In this document: positions 22,527-31,123 of the stretch, one piece after another | Numbering within the stretch: the first letter of the stretch is position 1 | Layout of the letters: each line of letters begins with the position of its first letter | IMG/VR virus record: IMGVR_UViG_3300034073_003424 | Coordinates: 1 to 35,644 of that record | DNA: 35,644 nt | Origin: a virus | Strand: one strand, 5' to 3' | Position numbers and translations under genes: made by a program | The notes under the pieces: model-generated | Databases searched by the model: none | What the model was told of the DNA's origin: nothing | Seen by the model: only the letters and a program-made list of their open reading frames with translations

Positions 22527-22757
22527 CTACGGATCGCGTGATCGCCAGAATGCCCACACCCCTGCCACGAGCGGCGGCAGCCAGATGACCCACGCCTGCG
22601 GCACCTGCCAGCCGAGCGATCCACTCGCCACGATCGCGAGGACGCCGACGATGCCCCCTGCAACCCGCCAGCCGCACGCTGACAGGACGGCCGCGACGAG
22701 TCCGAGGAGGAGCACGGTGCCGACGATCGCCGCGACAAGGAACGCGAGGGACTCCAT
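22527..22757 (-). CDS. Small membrane protein, 76 aa
   Basis: Residues 4-24, about 29-45 and about 50-70 are hydrophobic, predicting two or three transmembrane helices. The start is chosen 1 base beyond the previous stop, with a GAG-rich upstream. It lies between tail-fibre genes and gmd. Size and topology fit a holin-like protein, but no lysis partners are nearby. It could also belong to the glycan system. Confidence 0.55.
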   Translation of the reverse strand: MESLAFLVAAIVGTVLLLGLVAAVLSACGWRVAGGIVGVLAIVASGSLGWQVPQAWVIWLPPLVAGVWAFWRSRDP

Positions 22758-22758
22758 C

Positions 22759-23070
22759 TCACTCGCCCGCCGCCACCACGCCCTGCTCGATGCCCACCTT
22801 GCCGACATACGCCATCAGCGCCCCCACCGCCGCCGCGAGGTCGGGATCGGAGTCGGCTCCCGCGAGCAGGTCGCGGACGTGGAGCCGCACCGGCTCGGCT
22901 GGGGCCTCCTCAACGCCCGTCTCGGTGCTGCGGAATCGGACGAGCGTCACGCGGGCCTCTGCTTCGCCGCCTGTCGGGCTGGAGACTACGATCTCGCGGA
23001 CCCACAGGCGGTCGTACGTCGCTGCGTAAGACAACGGCTCGGCGGCGTACAGCGTCGGGATGTCAGCCAT
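22759..23070 (-). CDS. Hypothetical tail-region protein, 103 aa
   Basis: This small protein is coupled to the fibre gene (8-base overlap). It has a beta-rich first half (YDRLWVREIVVSSPTGGEAE) and an alanine-rich second half ending GIEQGVVAAGE. It may be a chaperone or tail accessory by position only. Confidence 0.5.
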   Translation of the reverse strand: MADIPTLYAAEPLSYAATYDRLWVREIVVSSPTGGEAEARVTLVRFRSTETGVEEAPAEPVRLHVRDLLAGADSDPDLAAAVGALMAYVGKVGIEQGVVAAGE

Positions 23071-25027
23071 TGATCCTCTCCTCTAGTGCGGCGATGCGTG
23101 CTTCCAGTTGCTGGATGTACCGCAGCATCGGCGTGATGAGTTTGCTGTACGTGACGCCTCGCAGTTGCGGCTCGCCGTCCACGTCGTCGTAGAAACACAA
23201 CTCCGGCAGCACCGCTTCCACGTCCTCCGCGATCAGACCGTAGTCCGTGACGCCGTCGGCCTCGTCGCTGTACGTGCCGTCGGCGTTGCGCTTGCGGTAG
23301 CGGTACGAGACAGGCGCGAGCGCGGAAAGCCATGACACGTCGTCCAGCGTGACGATGTCGGTCTTGCTCTCACGGATGGAGGAGACGTAGCCAAGTTTGC
23401 CAGCGGAGTCGATGAACAGATCGCGGTTGGTCGCTCCGACAGTGTCTTCGTACACGTCAGGCATCGTCACCACGCCGTCAGTGGCAATACGCATCCGCTC
23501 TGCGTTTGCTGTGCCGAAGACGATTGCATACGAATCGTAGTCGTAGAAATAGTTTGTGCCGTCGGACCACTTTCCCAAGATCAAGCCGTCTGTAGATGTC
23601 GCTCCGGTTTCGGCGTTTGTCAGATGAAATATCGCCGCTCGCGACGCGGTGGAGTTGTGGATGTGCAGGACTGTGCCATTGGTGTTCACATTGGGCGACC
23701 CAGTCCCAATCCCCACATTCCCGCTCGCATCCACCCGCACCCGCTCAACTCCGTTAGTCACCGCCGTCAGAATGTTAGCGCCTCGGCGGCCAATGCCGGT
23801 GTCGGGATCGCCGTCGAAGCCATACGCCACGCTGTTCGCCGTGTCGATGTCGTCCGCGAGTATCTGCCCAGCGAACGTGGCGGTCTGGCTTGTGCCGACG
23901 GTGATAGCGGACGTTCCGCCGTTGCTCTGGATGGTGACCGTCGATCCATTGAGGATCAGCGGCTGATACGAACCGACACCTGTGTTGTCTACGCCTTCGA
24001 TTCGCGTGCCGTCCGTGCTGGTATTGAACCGCACGCCTTTGGTAGCGCCGTTGACAAGAAACGATGTAGCAGAGTCACTGCTGTTGACCCGTGCGTTGCC
24101 GGTAAACGTGGGACTCGCCGTCGGCTGCACCGAGAGCGTGGTGCGCGCCGCAGGGGCATCGGCTGACGAAATCAAGGAACGACCGAGCGACGTGCAGGTG
24201 ATCTCCTCCACGTCGCCAGCACCCGCAGACGAGCGACCGAGCAGGCGGTCGGTGGCGGAGACGTTTTGGATTTTGGCGTAGGTCACCGCGTCGTTCTGGA
24301 GTTTTGCCGTACCGACGGTGTTGTCTGTCGGCGTGCGGGTGTCGCTCAGGCGGGCGTCATTGCCTCGCACTGACTGGTCACCGCCGTTGCCAAAATCAAC
24401 GGTTAGATATCCGTTCGCGTCGATCGCCAGTCCCGTGCTGACGATCACGGCACCGCGAAAAATCGTGCCAGCGAACGGCAGCCTGCTGGGGTCCAGCGTG
24501 CCGCTCGTCACGGCACTGGCCGCGATGGCAATGTTTGAGGAGCCTGCTGCCGTGAGGCGACCCTTCGCATCGACAGTGAACGTCCCGACGGCGGATGCAC
24601 TGCCATACGATCCGGCCGTGACTGCCGTATTCGCCAGCGTCGCTGCGAACGATCCCGTGCCACTGCCGGTCACGTCACCCGTGAGCGTGATCGTCTGATC
24701 GCCTGTGTTCGTGCCGCTCGACGTGCCGCTGAACGTGCCGCTCTGCGTCGCGAGCGTTCCGAGACCGAGCGCGGTGCGTTGAGCACCGGCATCGGCTGCG
24801 GTCAGCAACGCACGCCCAGCGGTTGTCGAATCGCTGATCGCAGACGCCGTGTGCGTGTGGCTCGCAAGCGCGTAGGACTGAAACGTGAACGACTGGATGA
24901 CGTTCGAGGCGTCTCGCCAGAATATGCGAGCGTCTCCGTAGTTCAGGGCTAACTCGCCGTGCAGGAGCGACGAGGGGGCCGATGCTCCCGGCGTGCCGTT
25001 GCGCTTGAGTTGGACCGGCGTTGGCAT
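23063..25027 (-). CDS. Tail fibre/spike with C-terminal S74 chaperone, 654 aa
   Basis: The last 106 residues (from 549) form a peptidase_S74 intramolecular chaperone: a cleavage-site-like SSIRESKTDI, then LSALAPVSYRY, YGLIAEDVEAVLPE and a terminal coiled coil QQLEARIAALEERI. Such domains drive trimer assembly and are then cut off. The N-terminus (NGTPGASAPSSLLHGELALN) resembles a short fibre-attachment module, and the middle is glycine/threonine-rich beta repeat. One HTH (His-Thr-His) metal-site-like motif is present. It probably binds the host surface. Confidence 0.82.
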   Translation of the reverse strand: MPTPVQLKRNGTPGASAPSSLLHGELALNYGDARIFWRDASNVIQSFTFQSYALASHTHTASAISDSTTAGRALLTAADAGAQRTALGLGTLATQSGTFSGTSSGTNTGDQTITLTGDVTGSGTGSFAATLANTAVTAGSYGSASAVGTFTVDAKGRLTAAGSSNIAIAASAVTSGTLDPSRLPFAGTIFRGAVIVSTGLAIDANGYLTVDFGNGGDQSVRGNDARLSDTRTPTDNTVGTAKLQNDAVTYAKIQNVSATDRLLGRSSAGAGDVEEITCTSLGRSLISSADAPAARTTLSVQPTASPTFTGNARVNSSDSATSFLVNGATKGVRFNTSTDGTRIEGVDNTGVGSYQPLILNGSTVTIQSNGGTSAITVGTSQTATFAGQILADDIDTANSVAYGFDGDPDTGIGRRGANILTAVTNGVERVRVDASGNVGIGTGSPNVNTNGTVLHIHNSTASRAAIFHLTNAETGATSTDGLILGKWSDGTNYFYDYDSYAIVFGTANAERMRIATDGVVTMPDVYEDTVGATNRDLFIDSAGKLGYVSSIRESKTDIVTLDDVSWLSALAPVSYRYRKRNADGTYSDEADGVTDYGLIAEDVEAVLPELCFYDDVDGEPQLRGVTYSKLITPMLRYIQQLEARIAALEERING

Positions 25028-25029
25028 CG

Positions 25030-26457
25030 TCAGAAACTCCCACCATCGAGAGTCTCAAGGAACGCCACCGACGTGCCGGACGCGGAGTAGGTCAGGATGC
25101 CGTCGGTCGTGCCGCCCTGCACCGCCGTGACCGTGTCGAGCGTGTTCGACCCGAGGACGCTCCCCTTCGGCACGGTCGTGAGGCCGGTGCCGCCCTTCGT
25201 CGGCCCAATCGCGGTCGCCGACCACACGCCCGTGGTCACCGTGCCGAGCGTCGTGATCGACGTCTGGCCGGCGTAGGCCGTCGAGATGTCGATCGAGTCG
25301 GCGGCCACGCTGATCCGATCCGTCGTGCCGACGACGTTGATCGTGCTGCCATCCTTCGTGAGGCCGTCGCCGGCGGTGATCTGGCCGGCACCGGAGAACT
25401 GAGCGAACTCCAGCGACGTCGTGCCGACCGTGATGGTTCCGTTCGTGGTCAGCACCCAGCCCGTGTCCGCGTTCGTCGTGCCTTCCTCGACGAATGCGAA
25501 CGCGCCCGGCGTCACCTCGGCGTCGGCGTCGAAGTCGGTGGCCCGCACCGCCGCGCCCGACGCCTGCACGACATAGATGCCGTTCTGCGAGGCCGTGTCC
25601 TGATTTTTGACGAGCACCCGGTCGCCGGTGGCGAGCGTCACGCCGTCGATCGTGTCGCCGTTCTCGAGCGCACTCGACAGGTCGATGTTCGCCGTGGTCG
25701 CGGCACGCACCGACTGCTTGACGTCGAGGCCAGCACGGGCAGCGTCGACATACGCCTTCGTTGCAGCGTCGTTGTCGTCTGTGGGGGCCGCGAGGTTCGT
25801 GATCTTCTGCGAGTTCATCGTCAGCGACGCGGTCGGCGCCGCGAACGACGTCAGGTTGTACGCCTTGACTGTGGTCTCGAGGTCGGTCACGTTCGCGGCG
25901 ACGTGCGTGTGGACGGCGGACGCGGCAGACACATCGACTGACGTCAGACTGACCGTGCCGACCTTGCCGTTGACGCTGGAGACCGGCCCATAATTTGCAG
26001 CCTCGGTCGCGAAGTCAGTCACATCGGCGGCTACGTGTGTGTGGACGGCGGACGCCGCGGACACGTCAACCGACGTCAGGCTGACCGTCCCGGTCTTCCC
26101 GTTGACGCTGGAGACCGGCCCGACGAGCGACGCTGCGGTCGTGAAGTCGGTGATCTTCGTGCTGGTCAGCGACGGGATGTCGTCGGCCACGAGGAGCCGG
26201 AACGTCGGCGCCGCGTCCGGCCCTGAAATCGGCCCTGCGAGCACCTTGTTGGCCTCACGGACGGTGACGATCGAGATGAAAGCCCCGCCGCCGCCGATGG
26301 CGACCACGTTCGCGGCGTTCGTGCCGCTCGAGCCGGTGCCGATGTAGAGCGTGCCGGCACCGCCCGTGCCGGCTGCTTCGGCGTAGGCCAACTCCGCATT
26401 CAGCAGTGACTCAGGAGCGCTAGAGCCTGTGCTGCGGCGGATACGAATGCGAGCCAT
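25030..26457 (-). CDS. Repeat-rich tail fibre protein, 475 aa
   Basis: GGAGG 9 bases upstream supports the start. The N-terminus (GSSAPESLLNAELAYAEAAG) matches the attachment-like module of the neighbouring S74 fibre. Two full 44-residue repeats occur at about 113-200, each with GPVSSVNGK, VDVSAAS and an HTH triplet. The rest is beta-rich, with Asp/Thr-rich segments typical of phage fibres. It has no catalytic motif. It is probably a trimeric structural fibre. Confidence 0.75.
   Translation of the reverse strand: MARIRIRRSTGSSAPESLLNAELAYAEAAGTGGAGTLYIGTGSSGTNAANVVAIGGGGAFISIVTVREANKVLAGPISGPDAAPTFRLLVADDIPSLTSTKITDFTTAASLVGPVSSVNGKTGTVSLTSVDVSAASAVHTHVAADVTDFATEAANYGPVSSVNGKVGTVSLTSVDVSAASAVHTHVAANVTDLETTVKAYNLTSFAAPTASLTMNSQKITNLAAPTDDNDAATKAYVDAARAGLDVKQSVRAATTANIDLSSALENGDTIDGVTLATGDRVLVKNQDTASQNGIYVVQASGAAVRATDFDADAEVTPGAFAFVEEGTTNADTGWVLTTNGTITVGTTSLEFAQFSGAGQITAGDGLTKDGSTINVVGTTDRISVAADSIDISTAYAGQTSITTLGTVTTGVWSATAIGPTKGGTGLTTVPKGSVLGSNTLDTVTAVQGGTTDGILTYSASGTSVAFLETLDGGSF
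25858..26121 (-). repeat. Two 132-bp repeats encoding a 44-aa fibre unit
   Basis: Two consecutive units of 44 codons each encode GPVSSVNGK(T/V)GTVSLTSV then DVSAASAVHTHVAA(D/N)VTD. The same repeat family is found in the fibre gene at the right edge of the window. Each unit carries one HTH triplet. Confidence 0.75.
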
Positions 26458-26732
26458 GCGAAGTTACCTCCATCCACTAGGTTCGATTCAGCGAAGTCGC
26501 GAAATTTGCCGTTTGCGTACCGCAGCACGTCGCCATCCGCCGGCGAGTCGATCTGCACGTCCGTCAGTTCCGTCAAAGCCGTAGCGCCGCCGGTCTCCCC
26601 GGACGGACCCTGCGGCCCGATGCCGCCGGTGACCGCCGCCGCGACGGCTCCGCTGCCGACGGTCGCCGAGACGCCGGCGCCGCTGACGGTCGCCGAAATC
26701 CGCGTTCCCGTGACGCTGGCCGTGATGCTCAC
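26400..26732 (-). CDS. Collagen-like tail protein, 110 aa, GTG start
   Basis: GAGGTGG precedes the GTG, which overlaps the previous stop as GTGA. The first part is a valine/alanine/glycine-rich beta repeat, followed by short Gly-x-y triplets (GGIGPQGPSGETGG). The last 20 residues are hydrophobic. It overlaps the next fibre gene by 58 bases. A fibre linker or adhesin accessory is likely. Confidence 0.6.
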   Translation of the reverse strand: MSITASVTGTRISATVSGAGVSATVGSGAVAAAVTGGIGPQGPSGETGGATALTELTDVQIDSPADGDVLRYANGKFRDFAESNLVDGGNFAWLAFVSAAAQALALLSHC

Positions 26733-27052
26733 CGTGCCACCTCGACGAAGCCCGAAAGTGCCGTCCGTTTCACGTCGCCCGGGGCGATCCACTCAAGCCG
26801 CCACGAGTACGTGCCGGGCTGGAGCGCCTCGGTCTGGGCCTCGGTCATCGCGACTGAGACGACGCCCGTGGAGGCGTTCGTGATCGTCGAGGTGATCGTG
26901 CCGACCGAGTTCCCTGTGATCGGCGACACGATCGACGACGACACCGTGTACCCAGACATATCGATATCGAAATCAATGGTCGTGCCGAACTGGTCCCCAC
27001 GCCGGAGCGAGAGGTTCAGCGGCCCCGGCAGTTGGCTGTAGGTATTGCTCAC
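26729..27052 (-). CDS. Tail-associated beta-rich protein, 107 aa
   Basis: The chain opens PGPLNLSLRRGDQFGTTIDFD and keeps an alternating beta pattern through MTEAQTEALQPGTYSWRLEW. This is a pattern I recognise from small proteins that precede tail fibres in several phages, similar to BppU-type N-terminal domains. It is coupled to both neighbours by four-base overlaps. It is probably structural, at the base of a fibre. Confidence 0.6.
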   Translation of the reverse strand: MSNTYSQLPGPLNLSLRRGDQFGTTIDFDIDMSGYTVSSSIVSPITGNSVGTITSTITNASTGVVSVAMTEAQTEALQPGTYSWRLEWIAPGDVKRTALSGFVEVAR

Positions 27053-27321
27053 TTTGCGCCGTCCACTGAGACCTTGTATGACCTCGCCTCTTCGGCGGCC
27101 TTGGGCTGGAGGGCATAGAGGAGCCTCGTTTGCTCCTCGATCGCACTGGCGATGTCCTTCTGCGACTCAGAGATGGTCTTCAGGAACGCAGAGTGCTGCT
27201 CCACGAGCGGGAGCAGGACGTCAGTGCGAAGGAAGTAGCCTCCGGCCACGCAAAGCAGGGTCGGCAGGCCGTACCGTTCGAGGACCGTCTTCACGACGTC
27301 GTTCATGTCTTCGCCGCTCAC
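27049..27321 (-). CDS. Small membrane-linked protein, 90 aa
   Basis: A GTG start with GAGG 6 bases upstream is preferred; the ATG at 27306 is an alternative with no ribosome site. The N-terminal part has one hydrophobic segment (LPTLLCVAGGYFL). The rest is helical and amphipathic (SAFLKTISESQKDIASAIEEQ). It may be a small tail or lysis-type protein. No family is recognised. Confidence 0.5.
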   Translation of the reverse strand: MSGEDMNDVVKTVLERYGLPTLLCVAGGYFLRTDVLLPLVEQHSAFLKTISESQKDIASAIEEQTRLLYALQPKAAEEARSYKVSVDGAK

Positions 27322-27334
27322 GGCACGCCTCGTG

Positions 27335-27360
27335 ACGCCGCAAAAGGCAGAATGCGGCGT
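27335..27360 (-). other. 8-bp perfect hairpin at the dNMP kinase stop
   Basis: ACGCCGCA (27335-27342) and TGCGGCGT (27353-27360) form a perfect stem on either strand, starting at the kinase stop codon. The 10-base loop is followed on the minus strand by TCACGAGG, the ribosome site of the next gene, not a T run. It may slow decay or modulate translation of the downstream gene. Confidence 0.45.
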
Positions 27361-27911
27361 TATTTCATTGTATCGTTTTGAAGCCTTGACCACGCCGCAT
27401 CCACGCGGCCGGCGAGGACCGACAAATCCCCATCGTTGAGCACCTCGTCGTCCACGAGGCTGGCCTCGATGCCGCGCTCGCTCGAGTGCGACCCGGCGGA
27501 GCCAGCCAACCCGGCCCCGGGCCTGACGACCCTCCAGACGTACCCACCGCGGGCATGGATCGCCTCGGCCTCGTTGTCGAACCGGACGTCCGTGATCACG
27601 GCGATTGGCGCCTCGGAGTCTTCGATCCGCTTCATGGTCGCCATCACCCAGATTTCCGGGTGGATGGTCTCGCGCCCCCACTCGGTGCCGATCGTCTGGA
27701 GGAGCCGCCGCGGGCTGGCTGGCAGCCACGGCAGGTCGCGTTCCTTGTGCCGGCGGTCCTGTAACTCCGCAATCGACATCCCGGTGATCGCCGAAATCGC
27801 CGCGTACAACGGGTCGGCGAACCCGAAGATTCCGGCCCCATGCCGTGCCGCGAGCATCTCAGCCACCGTGTTCTTGCCGCACCCAGCGGCGCCGCAGAGG
27901 CCGAGGATCAT
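27360..27911 (-). CDS. Deoxynucleoside monophosphate kinase, 183 aa
   Basis: It phosphorylates dNMPs to support phage DNA synthesis, like T4 gp1. The P-loop GAAGCGKNT spans residues 7-15. The downstream LLQTIGTEWGRETIHPEIWV and VITDVRFDNEAEAI are characteristic of this family. The start overlaps the metallophosphoesterase stop as TGATG. Length matches the usual 180-240. Confidence 0.85.
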   Translation of the reverse strand: MILGLCGAAGCGKNTVAEMLAARHGAGIFGFADPLYAAISAITGMSIAELQDRRHKERDLPWLPASPRRLLQTIGTEWGRETIHPEIWVMATMKRIEDSEAPIAVITDVRFDNEAEAIHARGGYVWRVVRPGAGLAGSAGSHSSERGIEASLVDDEVLNDGDLSVLAGRVDAAWSRLQNDTMK

Positions 27912-29080
27912 CACTTCACCCCTGCGACGTGCATGGCAGTCAGGCCGCCTTCTGGGCGGTAGAGGAAGGTTTCCATCGCACGACGGGAACCGATGAAGCC
28001 GTGCTCGGAACTCCAGTCGTCCGTGCCGCCGACGCTGGGGGCTGTTCTGACGATGACAGACTCGATGGTCTCGATCGGCCGCTGCCACTCTGCGGCCTGC
28101 GAATGGAAGTGTCCGGTGTGGTACTCGCGGTACGGGCACCTCGACCAATCGGCGGCGGCCTCGATCGCCATGATCTGCGGCAACTTCCGCTTCGCCCGGT
28201 GGCCGTGGGCGATGCCCAGCAGGTTCGCCCCGTGTGTGACGTACTGCCGGCCGGTGAACTTCATGCTCACGGCGACACGCTGGTCGTTTCGGAACCGCTC
28301 GAACAGGATGCGCTGAAAGCACCAACTGAGGGTCTCGTCGTGGTTCCCGTTCACGACGTGGACGTCGGTCGGCGTCGTCGCGGCGGACTGCTCGACGATC
28401 GACAAAAGCGCGTCGCTGCCAACCTCGATCATCTTCTGGAGCCGGCCGTCGCGTTCCAACTGCGTTCCGCTGGTGGTGGTCCCATGCGGAGAGTCGTAGT
28501 GAAAGAGGTCGCCGAGGTAGAAGATGCTCCGCCGAGCGGGCTTGTACTCGTTGCCGACGGCGATCAGTTCGTTCGACGTCTGCCGGATGACGCGGTCGGC
28601 AATGTCAAGATCGTAGTCGCCGTGTCCGGTCGTCTTCCCCCACGCATATTTGCCTACGTGAGCGTCCGCCACGACGATGACCTGCCACAGTTCTCCCTTC
28701 GGCTTCTTGTGCCTGCTCACCGGACGCTGCTTGAGGCCGACGGCCCCTGCGATCATCGCCTCCACGACCTCGCGTGTCGTCGGCCCGGCCTTTGGCTTTA
28801 GCCTCACGAAGACGCGATGCAACTCGGTGACGGTCGTCCCGCCTTTGCCGTCGCTCGTCGCGCACTCCCATTTGGTGGCTTCGGATGCCGCTACTTCATA
28901 CCGCTGTAAGTCAGCCTCGATGTGCGCAAGGAGGTCTTCGACCGTCTTGATGCGGCGGCTCGTGCTGCGGGCCTCGAGCACGTCGCCTTCGCGCTTGGTC
29001 GTGACCTGCTCCGCGTCCGGGGCGGGTTCGGGCTGTGGCAGTTTGGCCGCGACTTTCGCGATCAAGTCCTCCTGAGCCAT
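27911..29080 (-). CDS. Calcineurin-like metallophosphoesterase, 389 aa
   Basis: The metal-binding set is complete and in the right order: DxH (Asp139, His141), GDLFH (Asp191), GNHDE (Asn246, His247), GH at 292-294 (AHGHR), and HTGHFH (321-326). The first 125 residues are charged, with a helix-rich N-terminal region. AAGGAG fixes the ATG. The group includes SbcD/Mre11-like nucleases. A nuclease role is plausible here, but no Rad50 partner is seen. Confidence 0.85.
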   Translation of the reverse strand: MAQEDLIAKVAAKLPQPEPAPDAEQVTTKREGDVLEARSTSRRIKTVEDLLAHIEADLQRYEVAASEATKWECATSDGKGGTTVTELHRVFVRLKPKAGPTTREVVEAMIAGAVGLKQRPVSRHKKPKGELWQVIVVADAHVGKYAWGKTTGHGDYDLDIADRVIRQTSNELIAVGNEYKPARRSIFYLGDLFHYDSPHGTTTSGTQLERDGRLQKMIEVGSDALLSIVEQSAATTPTDVHVVNGNHDETLSWCFQRILFERFRNDQRVAVSMKFTGRQYVTHGANLLGIAHGHRAKRKLPQIMAIEAAADWSRCPYREYHTGHFHSQAAEWQRPIETIESVIVRTAPSVGGTDDWSSEHGFIGSRRAMETFLYRPEGGLTAMHVAGVK

Positions 29081-29322
29081 GCCTTCACTCCTTGCGGGCC
29101 GATGGTGATTCCCAGTTCGCCAAGCGTCGCCGAAATCGCCCGGCACGCCGTGATCTCCCGCTTTCCAAACCGGCCTGCAAAGTACGCATCGCGGAGCGGC
29201 AGAACCTGCTCCGCCTGTTCCGGCGTGAGCCGCTGCCACCACGGTTTGACGTGCGGCGTCGTGTCCACGCGGGACGCGACTCGTTCGATCAGGTCATCCG
29301 CTGACAACTGCTTCTCGTCCAT
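29062..29322 (-). CDS. Small hypothetical protein, 86 aa
   Basis: GAGGTG 5 bases before the ATG supports the start. The protein is charged and helical, with WWQRLTPEQAEQVLPLRDAY and a C-terminal GITIGPQGVKAWLRR. It overlaps the phosphoesterase gene by 19 bases, so the two may be linked. No family is recognised. Confidence 0.55.
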   Translation of the reverse strand: MDEKQLSADDLIERVASRVDTTPHVKPWWQRLTPEQAEQVLPLRDAYFAGRFGKREITACRAISATLGELGITIGPQGVKAWLRRT

Positions 29323-29330
29323 GCTGCACC

Positions 29331-30395
29331 TCACGAGAGACCGTCGCACGCCATCAGGAGTGCGCTGATGTGATGCCCGACACGCTCCTCGTCCTCCGAC
29401 AAGATCGCTTCCACGCCCGAACCGGCGGCATCGCAGGCTCCGGCGTGGACGCTCTCGCAGACTGCGGCGTCCTCGGCGAACACGGCCCGGTTGAAGTCCA
29501 CGACCGCCCTGTTGAACACCTCGCGGCGTTCCGCCTGTGCCGGCGAGAGGTCGCCGACCTTCGTCGCGTAGACCAGCGACATGAACTCCGTTTCGCCGAC
29601 GCCGGCCGGAGCGAAGAACTGGACCGATACGCTCATGCCTGCCGCGCTCGCGATCGTGCAGTGCGGGAAGACCAGTTGGTGGACGTATCCGGCAGGCTTG
29701 TACGGCCGCGAGGCGAACACGTCTTCCATCGATTCGAGCCACGCCGTCGTCTTCGCCGACAGGGGCGTCGACCACGACGAGTGCGGGCCGGCGAAGGAGA
29801 ACTCGCCGCCGTTCGCGCCGAGCCGGTGGAATGTCTCCGGGTGGACGTGGCCGACGTGGTACGCCTCGAGCGTGTTCTCTACGGCGATCTTCCAGTTGCA
29901 CCGCATCCAGATGCGGTTCGTGTCAAGTTGCTCGCCGCAGGCGTCGGTCATCGCGGCGATCGTCCCCCACGCATCGCCGAGCCACGCCTCCAGTTCGATC
30001 GCTTTCGTGCGGCAGACGAACACGAGATTCCCGCACCGGGCCGTCTCGTACACGGCGAGGCCGTGCTCCGCGAGGTTCACGCCGTCGAAACTGGGCCGCT
30101 TCGGCACCCGGCACGGCAGGCCGTCCGGCCCGAACTCCCAGCCGTGGTAGCCGCAGACAAGCGGGCCGGTTCCGCAGGGCTTCGTGACCAGCCTGTTGAG
30201 ACGGTGCGGGCAGACGTTCAAGAACGCCTTCAGTTCTCCGCCGACGTTCTGGACGATGACCTTCCCGCGGACGACGTAGTCGCCGTCTCCGGCGATCTCG
30301 TTCGCCATGCAGACCGGCGTCCAGACGGAGTTCGCGAACGCCGTAACCTCTCGTGCGTACTGCTCATCGGAAACGTAGTAGGCGGCCGGGATCAT
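29331..30395 (-). CDS. Rieske non-haem iron oxygenase (catalytic subunit type), 354 aa
   Basis: The Rieske cluster ligands are present: Cys62-x-His64 (CPHR) and Cys81-x-x-His84 (CGYHGW). The mononuclear iron ligands follow the family pattern in VENTLEAYHVGHVHPETF (Glu177, His180, His185), about 100 residues on. Length is shorter than the usual 400-450 of aromatic dioxygenases, in line with mono-oxygenases that modify small metabolites. It needs reductase electrons, and none is encoded nearby. Start overlaps the SDR stop as ATGA. Substrate is unknown; context suggests an acyl or sugar intermediate. Confidence 0.88.
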   Translation of the reverse strand: MIPAAYYVSDEQYAREVTAFANSVWTPVCMANEIAGDGDYVVRGKVIVQNVGGELKAFLNVCPHRLNRLVTKPCGTGPLVCGYHGWEFGPDGLPCRVPKRPSFDGVNLAEHGLAVYETARCGNLVFVCRTKAIELEAWLGDAWGTIAAMTDACGEQLDTNRIWMRCNWKIAVENTLEAYHVGHVHPETFHRLGANGGEFSFAGPHSSWSTPLSAKTTAWLESMEDVFASRPYKPAGYVHQLVFPHCTIASAAGMSVSVQFFAPAGVGETEFMSLVYATKVGDLSPAQAERREVFNRAVVDFNRAVFAEDAAVCESVHAGACDAAGSGVEAILSEDEERVGHHISALLMACDGLS

Positions 30396-31123
30396 CGTGC
30401 GGTCATGCCCCCGTCGATCGTGAGGACAGTCCCTGTCGTCCACTTCTGACGCAGGAGGTACTGAATCGCCTCGGCGACGTCCTCCGGCTCTCCGAGGCCG
30501 AGGAGGTGGTCGTCTACCACGGCCTGCCACTGCGTCGGAGACATCGTGTGCTCGAGCCGCTCCTGCATCGGCGTCCTGACGACGCCCGGGGCGACGGCGT
30601 TGACCCGGATGCTGGATGAGGCCAGTTCGACCGCCAGAGCCTTGGTCAGCCCGAGCACCGCGGCCTTCGACGCCGCGTAGGCGCTCGCGGCGGCCTGCCC
30701 GACGATCCCGGCCACGCTCGCGACGAACACGATCGCGTCGGCCCCACCGGCCCGCACGGCCGGCTGCCGGAACGCTTTCGCGACGTGCCACGCCGTGTGG
30801 TAGTTCGCCGCGATCATCTCGTCCGCCTTGGCGTGCGTCTGGTATCGCAGCGGAGTCAGTGAGTGGATGCCGGCTGCGTGGACGACGCCATCGAACTTCC
30901 CGTGGACCGCGGCGATGTCAGCGAGCACGTCGTCGGTGCGGTCGCCAAGCGACACGAGGTCGATGCTCTTCCAGCCGTGGTTGCCGGCCGGCAGTGCGTC
31001 GTGGGCTTCCCGCAGGCGGCCGTAGTCGCGGCCGAGCAGGTAGACGTCGTGGCCTACGGCTGCCAAGAGCCTCGCCGTGGCGGCCCCGATGCCGCTGGAC
31101 CCTCCGGTCACGAGGTATCTCAC
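30392..31123 (-). CDS. SDR-family 3-oxoacyl-ACP-reductase-like enzyme, 243 aa
   Basis: An NAD(P)H-dependent ketoreductase resembling FabG. The cofactor loop TGGSSGIG lies at 6-13 and the catalytic residues are Ser136, Tyr149 and Lys153. GGAGG in front of the GTG supports the start (GTGA overlap). It sits directly after a KAS III gene and an acyl carrier gene, so reduction of a 3-ketoacyl-ACP is the natural reading. Other SDR substrates, such as a sugar, cannot be excluded. Confidence 0.88.
   Translation of the reverse strand: MRYLVTGGSSGIGAATARLLAAVGHDVYLLGRDYGRLREAHDALPAGNHGWKSIDLVSLGDRTDDVLADIAAVHGKFDGVVHAAGIHSLTPLRYQTHAKADEMIAANYHTAWHVAKAFRQPAVRAGGADAIVFVASVAGIVGQAAASAYAASKAAVLGLTKALAVELASSSIRVNAVAPGVVRTPMQERLEHTMSPTQWQAVVDDHLLGLGEPEDVAEAIQYLLRQKWTTGTVLTIDGGMTAR

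Noticed and set aside
25858-26121. CRISPR-like array in the repeat region
   Set aside because: The repeats are contiguous, 132 bases long and in frame with a fibre gene; there are no short repeats with unique spacers.
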